Shown piece after piece: positions 54,101 to 62,401 of a stretch of 64,000 bases of DNA. The translations under genes were made by a program, and so were the position numbers. Where the stretch lies: positions 1 through 64,000 of the forward strand of contig SUYP01000007.1 of NCBI GenBank assembly GCA_015060395.1. The letters run 5' to 3'. The notes below the pieces were generated by a model. That model worked only from the letters and a program-made list of their open reading frames with translations. It did not search any database and was not told the origin of the DNA. The first letter of the stretch is position 1. The number at the start of each line of letters is the position of its first letter. Origin of the DNA: Bacteroidales bacterium. Lineage in GTDB: Bacteria; Bacteroidota; Bacteroidia; Bacteroidales; UBA932.

Positions 54101-55456
54101 TTATCTTATTCCTTCCAGATTTCGTATAGTTTCTGCCGTTTCTTCAGAAGAAGGACGCGACATATCGTTGCTTATGATCTTTCCTTCCTTATCCAGAAGA
54201 ATGAAGCGTGGAATCGCCTGCACGCTGTACTGCTCCTGGAAACGGCTCTTCGTGCCAAGATAAAGCTGGACCCCAGGAAGGCCTCCGCCACGAACCATCT
54301 TCTCCCACGCCTCCTTATCCTTATCGACGGAAAGGCCGAGAAACACTATCTGAGCATCCTTGAATTCTTCCGCAAGAGCCTTCAGGTATGGAGTTTCCTG
54401 TCTGCACGGACCACACCAGGTCGCCCACATATCGATATAGACATATTTTCCTCGGAATTCAGCAAGGGTATGCATTTCCCCATCAATATCCGGAGCCCTG
54501 AAGCCCGGTGACACCTTTCCCGGACGCGTCAGATCCCATCTGTCGTATTTTGCTGCATAGCTGGCAATCAGCGCCGTATCCCTCACATACGTATGGTAAA
54601 GGTTCTCCATTTCCTGTATATCCTTCACGCCGAAGTTGTCAACGTAAACGGATGCGATATGATGCATCATTATCTCCCTGACTCTCGGATCGGAAAATCT
54701 GTCGGCCGTATATTTCATCTGTGCTACAGTCTTGGGATATATCCCGGTCAGTCCACGTCCGGACGGATCCAGGATATGCATAGCTTCAGCTATGAATGTG
54801 CGATATTCGTCCAGACAGGCAAGTTTCTCATCCTCAACGACATAAGACTCGACAACATCATAATAGTCCTGCTCCGGCTCATATTCCATATTCCCTGTCA
54901 TTATCCTGTGTGCCATAGGATACATAAGAAGAGGAGCCGCATACGCATATCTTATCCTGCTCTTCTCCATTTCGGCAAACCTTCCTGCAGCCGACAGGTC
55001 ATTGGCACTCAGAAGCTTCACCGCATCCTTTTCCACCTCAGCCAGTTTTTCCCTGTACTCCTTGAAAGGCAGGGCGTAATCCTGATCAGGAAGAGATATG
55101 AGTTCTACGGAATTCATATATCTGACAGCAGAAGCCTTTTCACCATCGAAGCTGTAGGTTTCTTTGAGACCGGACCCTTTGAAGGATATGGACGACATAT
55201 CTCCCGGCTCAAGATAAAGAAGAACGGACTCCATACCATAGAAGAGCTTCAGATAGGCAGCATCCTTACCTTTGAGGACGAACGATGCACACCCTTCATC
55301 ATCCAGCGGGATCACATTTATATCGTTATGGCATACCACGACAACCTCTTTCATTGCCGGTTCTTGCACCTTGACATTCAGCACGGCCTCTTCTGCCGTC
55401 TTCATACAGCCTGTGCAGAGCAGCAATGCCGCAATAAAATTAAACCAAGCTTTCAT
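54101..55456 (-). CDS. TlpA-like thioredoxin lipoprotein
   Basis: A 451-residue exported protein (lipobox CTGC). The N-terminal 300 residues are a beta domain plus helical region of the kind seen in DUF4369-type proteins. The thioredoxin domain (about 315-445) has the redox pair C348-G-P-C351 in WATWCGPC and the cis-proline in QAIPRF. It should reduce or exchange disulfides in the periplasm. TlpA-like proteins often end SusCD operons that handle peptides or glycopeptides. It lies 11 bases after the PKD-like gene. Confidence 0.85.
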   Translation of the reverse strand: MKAWFNFIAALLLCTGCMKTAEEAVLNVKVQEPAMKEVVVVCHNDINVIPLDDEGCASFVLKGKDAAYLKLFYGMESVLLYLEPGDMSSISFKGSGLKETYSFDGEKASAVRYMNSVELISLPDQDYALPFKEYREKLAEVEKDAVKLLSANDLSAAGRFAEMEKSRIRYAYAAPLLMYPMAHRIMTGNMEYEPEQDYYDVVESYVVEDEKLACLDEYRTFIAEAMHILDPSGRGLTGIYPKTVAQMKYTADRFSDPRVREIMMHHIASVYVDNFGVKDIQEMENLYHTYVRDTALIASYAAKYDRWDLTRPGKVSPGFRAPDIDGEMHTLAEFRGKYVYIDMWATWCGPCRQETPYLKALAEEFKDAQIVFLGLSVDKDKEAWEKMVRGGGLPGVQLYLGTKSRFQEQYSVQAIPRFILLDKEGKIISNDMSRPSSEETAETIRNLEGIR

Positions 55457-55467
55457 ATCATATAAGT

Positions 55468-57024
55468 TTAATATACTCTTTCTTTATAAGTCACATCGAC
55501 AATTTCCGCAAAACCTCCGTATTCCTGAGGCTCTACCTTCCTGAAATCACCATCCGAATCACGTCCCTCATAAACCCTCAGCACTCCTTCGCCATCCTTG
55601 ACGCTTCCCACAACAAGATCATAGCTCTTCTGCCTGTTTTCACTGTTCTGGTAGAGATTGAACTTCAGGCAGGTGATCTTTTCTCCGGAAAGGGTAAACT
55701 GCAATTCTTCCTTTACCGGCTCCTGCGACAGATCTATACGCCATACAGTGTCTCCTATGGCATAATACATATAGTTCTTGAGGGAACTGAATGCATACAG
55801 GGCATCCTTATGAAGGACATTCCGGCATTGTGACAGATCGGCATAATCCCCCTTGCCTATCACGTATGTGCAGTCTGCATAGCGCAGCATATCCCCAAGC
55901 TGGACTCCATAAAGATGGCACGAACGTCCATCCTTCAGAAGGACGTACGTCAGTCCCATCTTGGCATTGCCCGGATCATATCGCGTATTCTCCATATATA
56001 CCAATTCATATCCTTCCGGCCAGGAACCGAAAGCATTGCCGACAACACCTGCACCAGGAGCCATACCCTCCGCGATCTGCCCCATCTCCTCCATTCCCGC
56101 AAGAGGATCCAGACCCCCAAGATCATTGGCCGCCAGAAGCGGGCAATATGCCATCAGTCTCCTGTTGTCGATATCGTAAAGCATATACACAGCCGCATAC
56201 ACCTGCTCTGCCAGGACATTCGCCCCTATATAAGGAGCGACCTTGAATCCCTTGTTGACAGCGCTTCCATACAGCCCGTCTATACCCATTATCTCGCAAT
56301 AATGGGCATTTCCGTCACCGACCGTCATCTTTCCGAAACCGGCTGATACTATAACCTGGGGCACAAGCCTGTCATTTACAGCCACTTCATATCCGAAATC
56401 ATATTCAGGCTTCCATTCAAAGGCATCCCTTCCGAGCCTTGTCGCTCCGTCATCAGTCAGCAGATAATAGGGGGAAGCCGCATCCGTATTGCCGGACAGC
56501 CACTGTATCCTTCTCGGGCCGTTCATCTGCGGCATTCCGCTGGCCTTCAGTACATCAGGAACCGTCTCTCCCGTCACTGCCGAGACTATATCCAGACGAG
56601 CACGTCCCTCATCCGAACATAGGACCATCCATCCTTCAGACAGGGATGAACTTACTGTCAGAGCGGCACTCTGCTGCCAGTACAGTCCGGTGGCAGTCTC
56701 ATATATCGTGAAATACAATGTATATGCCCCCGGAAGGAGGGTCACCTCATAATCAAGATCTCTTTCCCTGCCGATTACAACAGGCTCCTGCATCCCGTTA
56801 TTGTTTATCACCTTCCATTCAAACGAATAATCACCGTCAGAGAACTCCTCGTCACCCAGGTCAGGAACGACCCGCAGGCGCGAAAAGGTCAGCACGCTCT
56901 GATCCGTGATTCCGCTTATGAGAGGTTCCTTCAGGTCGGAGTAATCATAACTGCCCTTGTCATAGCTGCAGGAGCCCCATATCAGGGACGCCACCATCAA
57001 TAGTATGTAACCCGCTTTTCTCAT
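55468..57024 (-). CDS. PKD-like family lipoprotein
   Basis: A 518-residue lipoprotein (lipobox WGSC). The start has a PKD-like beta-sandwich (about 40-130), and the phrase SSSLSEGWMVLCSDEGRARL marks the Bacteroidetes PKD_6-type family found after DUF4843 in SusCD operons. The rest looks like a beta-propeller. It is likely a surface accessory protein of the SusCD transporter. Its ATG overlaps the DUF4843 stop by 4 bases (ATGA), showing translational coupling. Confidence 0.8.
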   Translation of the reverse strand: MRKAGYILLMVASLIWGSCSYDKGSYDYSDLKEPLISGITDQSVLTFSRLRVVPDLGDEEFSDGDYSFEWKVINNNGMQEPVVIGRERDLDYEVTLLPGAYTLYFTIYETATGLYWQQSAALTVSSSLSEGWMVLCSDEGRARLDIVSAVTGETVPDVLKASGMPQMNGPRRIQWLSGNTDAASPYYLLTDDGATRLGRDAFEWKPEYDFGYEVAVNDRLVPQVIVSAGFGKMTVGDGNAHYCEIMGIDGLYGSAVNKGFKVAPYIGANVLAEQVYAAVYMLYDIDNRRLMAYCPLLAANDLGGLDPLAGMEEMGQIAEGMAPGAGVVGNAFGSWPEGYELVYMENTRYDPGNAKMGLTYVLLKDGRSCHLYGVQLGDMLRYADCTYVIGKGDYADLSQCRNVLHKDALYAFSSLKNYMYYAIGDTVWRIDLSQEPVKEELQFTLSGEKITCLKFNLYQNSENRQKSYDLVVGSVKDGEGVLRVYEGRDSDGDFRKVEPQEYGGFAEIVDVTYKERVY

Positions 57025-57776
57025 CTTCCAAAATTCAACGGTTCACCTGTAATCTTATCAAAGGCCTCAACATCATAAGGTTCCCTATCCGCCTTCTTAC
57101 GTACTTCCTCCTGTATATATGCAGTCATTTCCGCACTGATATAGAGAAGCTTGGCCAATGTTATCACTTCCGGGTCATTGAAATCGGCCGGATCTATGTC
57201 AAGGACCTTGCAGATCAGTTCGAACTTCTGCTGGGAGAATTCTCCTACGAGATTATCTTCCCAGGCAGCTGGAGCCTTCGTGAACATATCGGAAAAGCTG
57301 ATAGTGTAAATCAGTGTAGATACCGTATCACCCACCTGGACGACTTCTGTCACAGGAAGGCTGAAATGCTCATTGGAAAATATCTGCAGGCGGATCGTCT
57401 TCTTATCCTTCTTCAAGGCCTCGGTCCTGTTCAGCTTCACGACATAGTCGGTGAATGATGCACCTGCAGGAAGCACAGCTCTTTCCGGCAGTACATAATC
57501 AGTCCATTCTTCCGCATTATCAGAAGTCACCTCTATCGCCAGTGACCTGTCCCTGTCTGCCGCCCGCCCCAGCAACTGCACTCGTACCGGCACTTCAATG
57601 ACATCACCGGCTTCATAGACAAAGGTCACATCAAGACTGTCGCTAACTGCCATAGAACCCGTCCTGTTGTTGAAATATACGCCCGTGATATCCTGGAAGA
57701 GTTCAGGATTACGCTCCCGGCAAGATGTCAGGACCGCAAGAAAAGATATCAGGATATATGGTAACAGTCTGTTCAT
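57021..57776 (-). CDS. DUF4843 lipoprotein
   Basis: A 251-residue lipoprotein (lipobox LTSC) of the DUF4843 family, recognisable by the early DITGVYFNNR stretch, the beta-sandwich with VPVRVQLLG, and its place directly after SusD. It is probably a surface partner of SusCD with no enzymatic role. An ATG two codons upstream (57,782) touches the susD stop and is possible; MNRLLP fits the signal peptide better. Confidence 0.83.
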   Translation of the reverse strand: MNRLLPYILISFLAVLTSCRERNPELFQDITGVYFNNRTGSMAVSDSLDVTFVYEAGDVIEVPVRVQLLGRAADRDRSLAIEVTSDNAEEWTDYVLPERAVLPAGASFTDYVVKLNRTEALKKDKKTIRLQIFSNEHFSLPVTEVVQVGDTVSTLIYTISFSDMFTKAPAAWEDNLVGEFSQQKFELICKVLDIDPADFNDPEVITLAKLLYISAEMTAYIQEEVRKKADREPYDVEAFDKITGEPLNFGR

Positions 57777-57782
57777 AATCAA

Positions 57783-59231
57783 TCAGTTATCAGTTTCGGA
57801 TGTCGGCAGCGGCACCACGAAGACCGCATCGCTCGGACGCGGATTCCTGCTGTCGGCCGAAGTAAACAATATAGGAGTAAACATTCGCTTGTACATAAAG
57901 AACAGCTGTCCCTCCCCATATAGTTCCCTTATATATTCATACTGAAGAGTCCGGGCAGTAAGGGTCTGAAGAGCGGATACTCCCCTGTTTGCACGAAGCC
58001 TGTTGACATATACCACTCCTGCACCTATATCCTCCGAACGGCTTTCAGCGACAATCAGATACATTTCCCCGAGACGTATCATCGGTATCATAGTATTGAC
58101 GATGCTGCCCGGATCGGCCATATCGGAATATTTGTAGAAATAGCGGTTGGCGCCTGTGGCAACCCAGTTGACCCTGTAGCGGTAGTCATCCTGATTTCCT
58201 CCCGTCAATGCGCCTCCGCCGAAGATCAGATCGCTCATCAGGTCATTGTCCATCCTGAACACGTAATTCGGAATTCGGCTCGGATCATAATAATTCTTGA
58301 AGAGCTTGTTTCTCTGGCTATGCGTCAAGGCAAAGATGATCTCAGATGAAAATATACGGTCCGGATCATCCGGGGAACCTGTTACGAGACTTTTGTCAAC
58401 AAACGGAAATATTCCTGATCCTGCAGCTTCGATGACCTCGACAGCATAATCGTAGGCAGCATCCTTGTCACCGAAATACAGTCCGCAACGCGCCAGAAGA
58501 GCCGTCACTGCATAATAATTCAGACGCAGGTTCCTGTAGTACATAAATGAAGAAGAGCCGTCGGATGGAGCGGAGGTCATTGTTCCGGATGTCCTGACCG
58601 GATCGTTGGCAAGAAGGATTCTGGCTTCCTGCAGGTCGTGGAGTATCTCTGAAGCGACTTCCGATGCCGGAAGTATGTCATTCGGAACTACAGAATACCT
58701 TTTGTAGTACGGGATTGCCGGCATATCCGGATTACGTGAATATACAGGTCCGAACAGGCGGAGCATATCGAAATGCAGCATCGCCCTCAACGCCAGGGCT
58801 TCTCCTTTTATTATCTTGTAGTTTTCACCTGTGAACCTGACTTGCGGTTCCTGAAGATTCTCGAGAAGAAGATTGCAGTTGAGAATCAGGGAGTATGCCT
58901 TGTTCCAGGTCTCGCTGAAACGCGCACGCCAGTAATCCGTACCGTATTCATACTCGGCCAGATCCGCATAATTACCCCATACCGTATTATCCGTACCTAT
59001 CGTATAGGCACCTCCCATAATCTCGACCATCTCCACCGACAGGGCGCCGCCATAGAGCATATCGCTGTTAAGCTCTATATAAATGCCGTTCAGAAGCTTC
59101 ATAAAGCCATCTTCCGTGGAAAGGAGCTCATCCTGAGACATCTTGTCGTAGGGTTTCACATCAAGCCAGGCATCGCAGGCAGAGACTGCAAGCAATGAGA
59201 CCAGAGCCAAATATGTAAATATTCTTTTCAT
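57783..59231 (-). CDS. susD: SusD/RagB nutrient-binding lipoprotein
   Basis: A 482-residue surface lipoprotein (lipobox VSAC). The N-terminal DAWLDVKPYDKMSQDELLST and the TPR-like helices (NLLLENLQ, GEALALRAMLHFDMLRLFG) are typical of SusD/RagB. These lids cap the SusC channel and capture the nutrient. It starts 13 bases after the susC stop. The operon lacks glycosidases and has a TlpA-like protein, so peptide or glycopeptide is as likely a substrate as polysaccharide. Confidence 0.93.
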   Translation of the reverse strand: MKRIFTYLALVSLLAVSACDAWLDVKPYDKMSQDELLSTEDGFMKLLNGIYIELNSDMLYGGALSVEMVEIMGGAYTIGTDNTVWGNYADLAEYEYGTDYWRARFSETWNKAYSLILNCNLLLENLQEPQVRFTGENYKIIKGEALALRAMLHFDMLRLFGPVYSRNPDMPAIPYYKRYSVVPNDILPASEVASEILHDLQEARILLANDPVRTSGTMTSAPSDGSSSFMYYRNLRLNYYAVTALLARCGLYFGDKDAAYDYAVEVIEAAGSGIFPFVDKSLVTGSPDDPDRIFSSEIIFALTHSQRNKLFKNYYDPSRIPNYVFRMDNDLMSDLIFGGGALTGGNQDDYRYRVNWVATGANRYFYKYSDMADPGSIVNTMIPMIRLGEMYLIVAESRSEDIGAGVVYVNRLRANRGVSALQTLTARTLQYEYIRELYGEGQLFFMYKRMFTPILFTSADSRNPRPSDAVFVVPLPTSETDN

Positions 59232-59243
59232 ACGCACATCCTA

Positions 59244-62200
59244 TCAGAAAGTTATTCCGAGCGACATCGTCACCGTCCTGGCAAAAGGATAGTCGATTCC
59301 CCTCTCGACACGCACAGACGTCGCCCTGAACACATCAGTCATCGTCAGCTGCAGATTCATAGCGCCAAGTCTCATCCTGCGGGCTATCCGGTCCGGAAAC
59401 TCATAACCTATATTGAAGGACTCTCCGACAAGAGAGTTGTCATCCATCACGAAACGCGATGACTTTTCTGTCCTCTGCACAAGGGATATTCCTTTGAAAT
59501 AGGCCTCGCGATTGGTCTCGGACCATCTGTCGTAGAGGGCACGCTTGTCCTGATTGTTATAGACCTCCTGCGTTCCGATATTCTCCACCTTCTGGAAAAG
59601 GGAAGAATTGAACGTCTGTCCTCCCCAGCGGTATCGGAGATAGCATCCCACCGAGAATCCCTTGTAATACAGGGTAGTACCCATCAAGCCCTCTACCTTC
59701 GGCTGCATATCGCCTACAACGACTTCATCATTGACATCGTATGTAAAGGAGTATGTTCCGTCTTTCTTAATGAACAGCTCCTTTCCTGTTGCAGGGTCGA
59801 TTCCTGCCGAGCGTACCGCCCAGATGGCCGTAGGGCTTCCTCCGTCATAATAACGTGTGGTTCCCGCCAGAGAGGCCTTTCCGCTTTCATTCAATGCGCT
59901 GAATGAATTGCCTATATCGGCATAGACCGACCGCGAACTTGTCGCATTGAGGCTGATGTTCCACATTATGCCCTCCGATGGTCTATAGACAGGGGAAATC
60001 CTGAACGTAGCTTCCCATCCACGGGTCTTCTGGCTTCCGGCATTCATTGCAACGCTGGTGACTCCCATAGATCCGGGAGTGGTGATTACTGCAAGAAGAG
60101 GATCGGTATGCTTCCAATAATAGTCAAATGTAAGGTTTATCCTCTCGCCCCAGAATATCATATCGGCACCCACATCATAATTGGTGGTTTCCTGCCAGGC
60201 CAGTTCCGTATTTCCCAATGCATTGAGAATCACTCCGGTACCGAAGACGTTGGTCATCCACCCGTTGAACTTGTAGGTAGAGAATGCCTGATAGGCAGAG
60301 AAATTCTGGTTTCCTGGATTTCCGACCGAGCCGCGGAGTTTCAGAAGGGAGAAGAAATCGGAATCCTTCATAAAAGCCTCCTTATGGATGTTCCATCCGG
60401 TTCCCACAGACCAGGTGTTCCTGAAACGGTTTCCGGTTCCGAACATAGAGGCTCCGTCGAGACGGTAGTTGAAGTCGAGAAGATAACGCTCGCTGTACGA
60501 ATAGCCTCCGTTTATATAAAAGCTGGCGGCACGCTTGAGACTCTCGCTGTAGTCTGGAGATCCGCCGGAAGGATATCCGTTCGCGAAAGAAGGAGCATCA
60601 AAATGATCGTCTGTGAAGCCTGTAGCGGAATAGCCATATATCTGACGGCGATTGCTGCTGAAGTTGAATCCTCCGACAGCATTGACCAGATGCTTCTTGG
60701 CGAAAAGCTTTCCGAATGTAACGGAAGCATCTCCTTCATATATGAGCTCCTTAATCTGTGTATGTGAATACAGACCTTTTTCCGTTTCTCCGGCATCGTC
60801 GAACTGGGTATGAAGGGGCGAAAGACGCATCTGCTCGTCATCATCCTGCTTTGTAAGACCGAACTTGGCTCTCAGACGCAGATCCTGAGTCACGAACCAC
60901 TCGAATATGAAATTATTGGTGAAACCGAATCCGGAAGCCCTGTCCCAGTTGTTCAGATGGGCATTCCACAGAGGATTGGCCACAGGGTAGTCGTCCACGC
61001 CCTCTTCAGGGTAATAAAGATATCTGTCCACACCTCCATCGGCGTTACGCTTCCGGTAATAAGGGTTGGCATAAGCATATTCCGCAAATGAGACTGTAGG
61101 ATTCGTGACATCCAGCCAGTTCAAGGACAGCTTGTTGCTGAACTGGAACTTGCCGGTACGATATATCAGATCCACATTCCCTTCAAGCGTCTGCCTGTCA
61201 GAATCCTTCATCACGCCATCCACATTGCCATAGCTCACTCCTATTCCATAACGGATCTTATCCTCGCCACCTTCGGCATAGATATTATGCTTATGCGTGA
61301 TTCCCGGACGTATAGGCTCGCTCAGCCAATATGTATCCACTCCCCTTTCTATTTCCTTGAGCCGTTCATTACGGAGATTGTCCAGCCTTATCTGGGCGAA
61401 AGGATCGCCTGTATTGTCCTTATATACTCCTGCCAGAGTCTCGAACTCAAGCTTTTCGCGGGCATTCATAAGATTGTAGTCGCTCAGGTCTGCCAGGGAC
61501 AGGCCGTAATCGCCTTTGTATGAGAGCTGGAGACGGCCTCGCGCCGGAGCCTTGGTCTCGATGACGACGACTCCGTTGGATGCCTTCGAGCCATAGATGG
61601 CCGTAGAAGCCGCATCCTTCAGGATGGTGACGGAGGCCACACGGTTCATATTCAGGTTCATTATGGTCTCGATTGTCGTCTCGAAACCGTCCAGAATGAA
61701 GAGCGGCTGGTTAGGATCAGTTCCATATTCCTCCTTGAGTCCGACTACACTGGTCTTTCCTCGGATCTCCACATCAGGCATCATATTGGGATTGGAACCG
61801 AACTGGGAATTCTCCATCATCTTGAAAGACGGGTCTAGGGTCTTGAGGCTCTGCAGCACATTATTGGATCCCACCGCCTTCAGCTGGTCTGTCTTGAATG
61901 TAGCCGAAGCACCTGTAAAGCTCTCCTTCTTCCTTTCATAGACACCTGTCACCACCACATCCGCAAGCTGGGTGGTGTTCATATACATCACTATCTTGGC
62001 AAAGGAGGAAGCATTCTTAAGATTATATATCCGGATCTCATCATCATAACCCACATACGAGAAAGTCACCTCGCATTTCTGATCCGGAATACGCAGTTCA
62101 TAAAGGCCATCGACATCCGTAACCGTTCCGAACTTCGTACCTTCCACCATCACGGAAACGCCTATAAGCGGGTATCCGTCAGCGGAATCAATGACCTTTC

Positions 62201-62285
62201 CCTTAAGCACGGCGACATTGTCCTGAGCAGCAAGGGGCAGGATGGACAGAAAGACAGCGGCTATTGCAAGGCAGAAATTCTTCAT
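59244..62285 (-). CDS. susC: SusC/RagA TonB-dependent transporter
   Basis: A 1013-residue outer-membrane transporter. After the signal peptide (cut after LAAQ) come a carboxypeptidase-like domain (about 25-100), a plug with VVVTGVYERKKESFTGA and the SusC mark AASTAIYGSKASNGVVVIET, and the barrel ending SLGITF. It imports nutrient captured by SusD, powered by TonB. The first ATG of the frame (62,315) lies upstream of the -7 box at 62,304-62,311, so 62,285 is the start. It heads a six-gene operon ending at 52,789. Confidence 0.95.
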   Translation of the reverse strand: MKNFCLAIAAVFLSILPLAAQDNVAVLKGKVIDSADGYPLIGVSVMVEGTKFGTVTDVDGLYELRIPDQKCEVTFSYVGYDDEIRIYNLKNASSFAKIVMYMNTTQLADVVVTGVYERKKESFTGASATFKTDQLKAVGSNNVLQSLKTLDPSFKMMENSQFGSNPNMMPDVEIRGKTSVVGLKEEYGTDPNQPLFILDGFETTIETIMNLNMNRVASVTILKDAASTAIYGSKASNGVVVIETKAPARGRLQLSYKGDYGLSLADLSDYNLMNAREKLEFETLAGVYKDNTGDPFAQIRLDNLRNERLKEIERGVDTYWLSEPIRPGITHKHNIYAEGGEDKIRYGIGVSYGNVDGVMKDSDRQTLEGNVDLIYRTGKFQFSNKLSLNWLDVTNPTVSFAEYAYANPYYRKRNADGGVDRYLYYPEEGVDDYPVANPLWNAHLNNWDRASGFGFTNNFIFEWFVTQDLRLRAKFGLTKQDDDEQMRLSPLHTQFDDAGETEKGLYSHTQIKELIYEGDASVTFGKLFAKKHLVNAVGGFNFSSNRRQIYGYSATGFTDDHFDAPSFANGYPSGGSPDYSESLKRAASFYINGGYSYSERYLLDFNYRLDGASMFGTGNRFRNTWSVGTGWNIHKEAFMKDSDFFSLLKLRGSVGNPGNQNFSAYQAFSTYKFNGWMTNVFGTGVILNALGNTELAWQETTNYDVGADMIFWGERINLTFDYYWKHTDPLLAVITTPGSMGVTSVAMNAGSQKTRGWEATFRISPVYRPSEGIMWNISLNATSSRSVYADIGNSFSALNESGKASLAGTTRYYDGGSPTAIWAVRSAGIDPATGKELFIKKDGTYSFTYDVNDEVVVGDMQPKVEGLMGTTLYYKGFSVGCYLRYRWGGQTFNSSLFQKVENIGTQEVYNNQDKRALYDRWSETNREAYFKGISLVQRTEKSSRFVMDDNSLVGESFNIGYEFPDRIARRMRLGAMNLQLTMTDVFRATSVRVERGIDYPFARTVTMSLGITF

Positions 62286-62303
62286 AGTCTTATGATATGA
62301 ATA

Positions 62304-62311
62304 CAAATATA
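62304..62311 (-). promoter_or_regulatory. -7 box of SusCD operon
   Basis: TATATTTG on the minus strand, 18 bases before the susC ATG. A TTTGC lies only 10 bases upstream of it, too close for the usual spacing, so the operon may need an activator. Confidence 0.5.
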
Positions 62312-62333
62312 GCAAAATCCTGCAAATCGGTAT

Positions 62334-62366
62334 AAAAAAACGGACGACCCATTCGGATCGTCCGTT
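62334..62366 (-). terminator. Intrinsic terminator of lipoprotein gene
   Basis: AACGGACGA (62,339-62,347) pairs with TCGTCCGTT (62,358-62,366), with a run of T after it on the minus strand, 35 bases after the stop codon at 62,402. Confidence 0.85.
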
Positions 62367-62401
62367 CTATTGTATTTTCCGGAAACCGGAAATGTTTCAG
62401 A

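Noticed and set aside
54593..55465. A 290-codon plus-strand frame opposite the TlpA-like gene
   Set aside because: Shadow frame; the minus-strand gene has a lipobox and the WCGPC motif.
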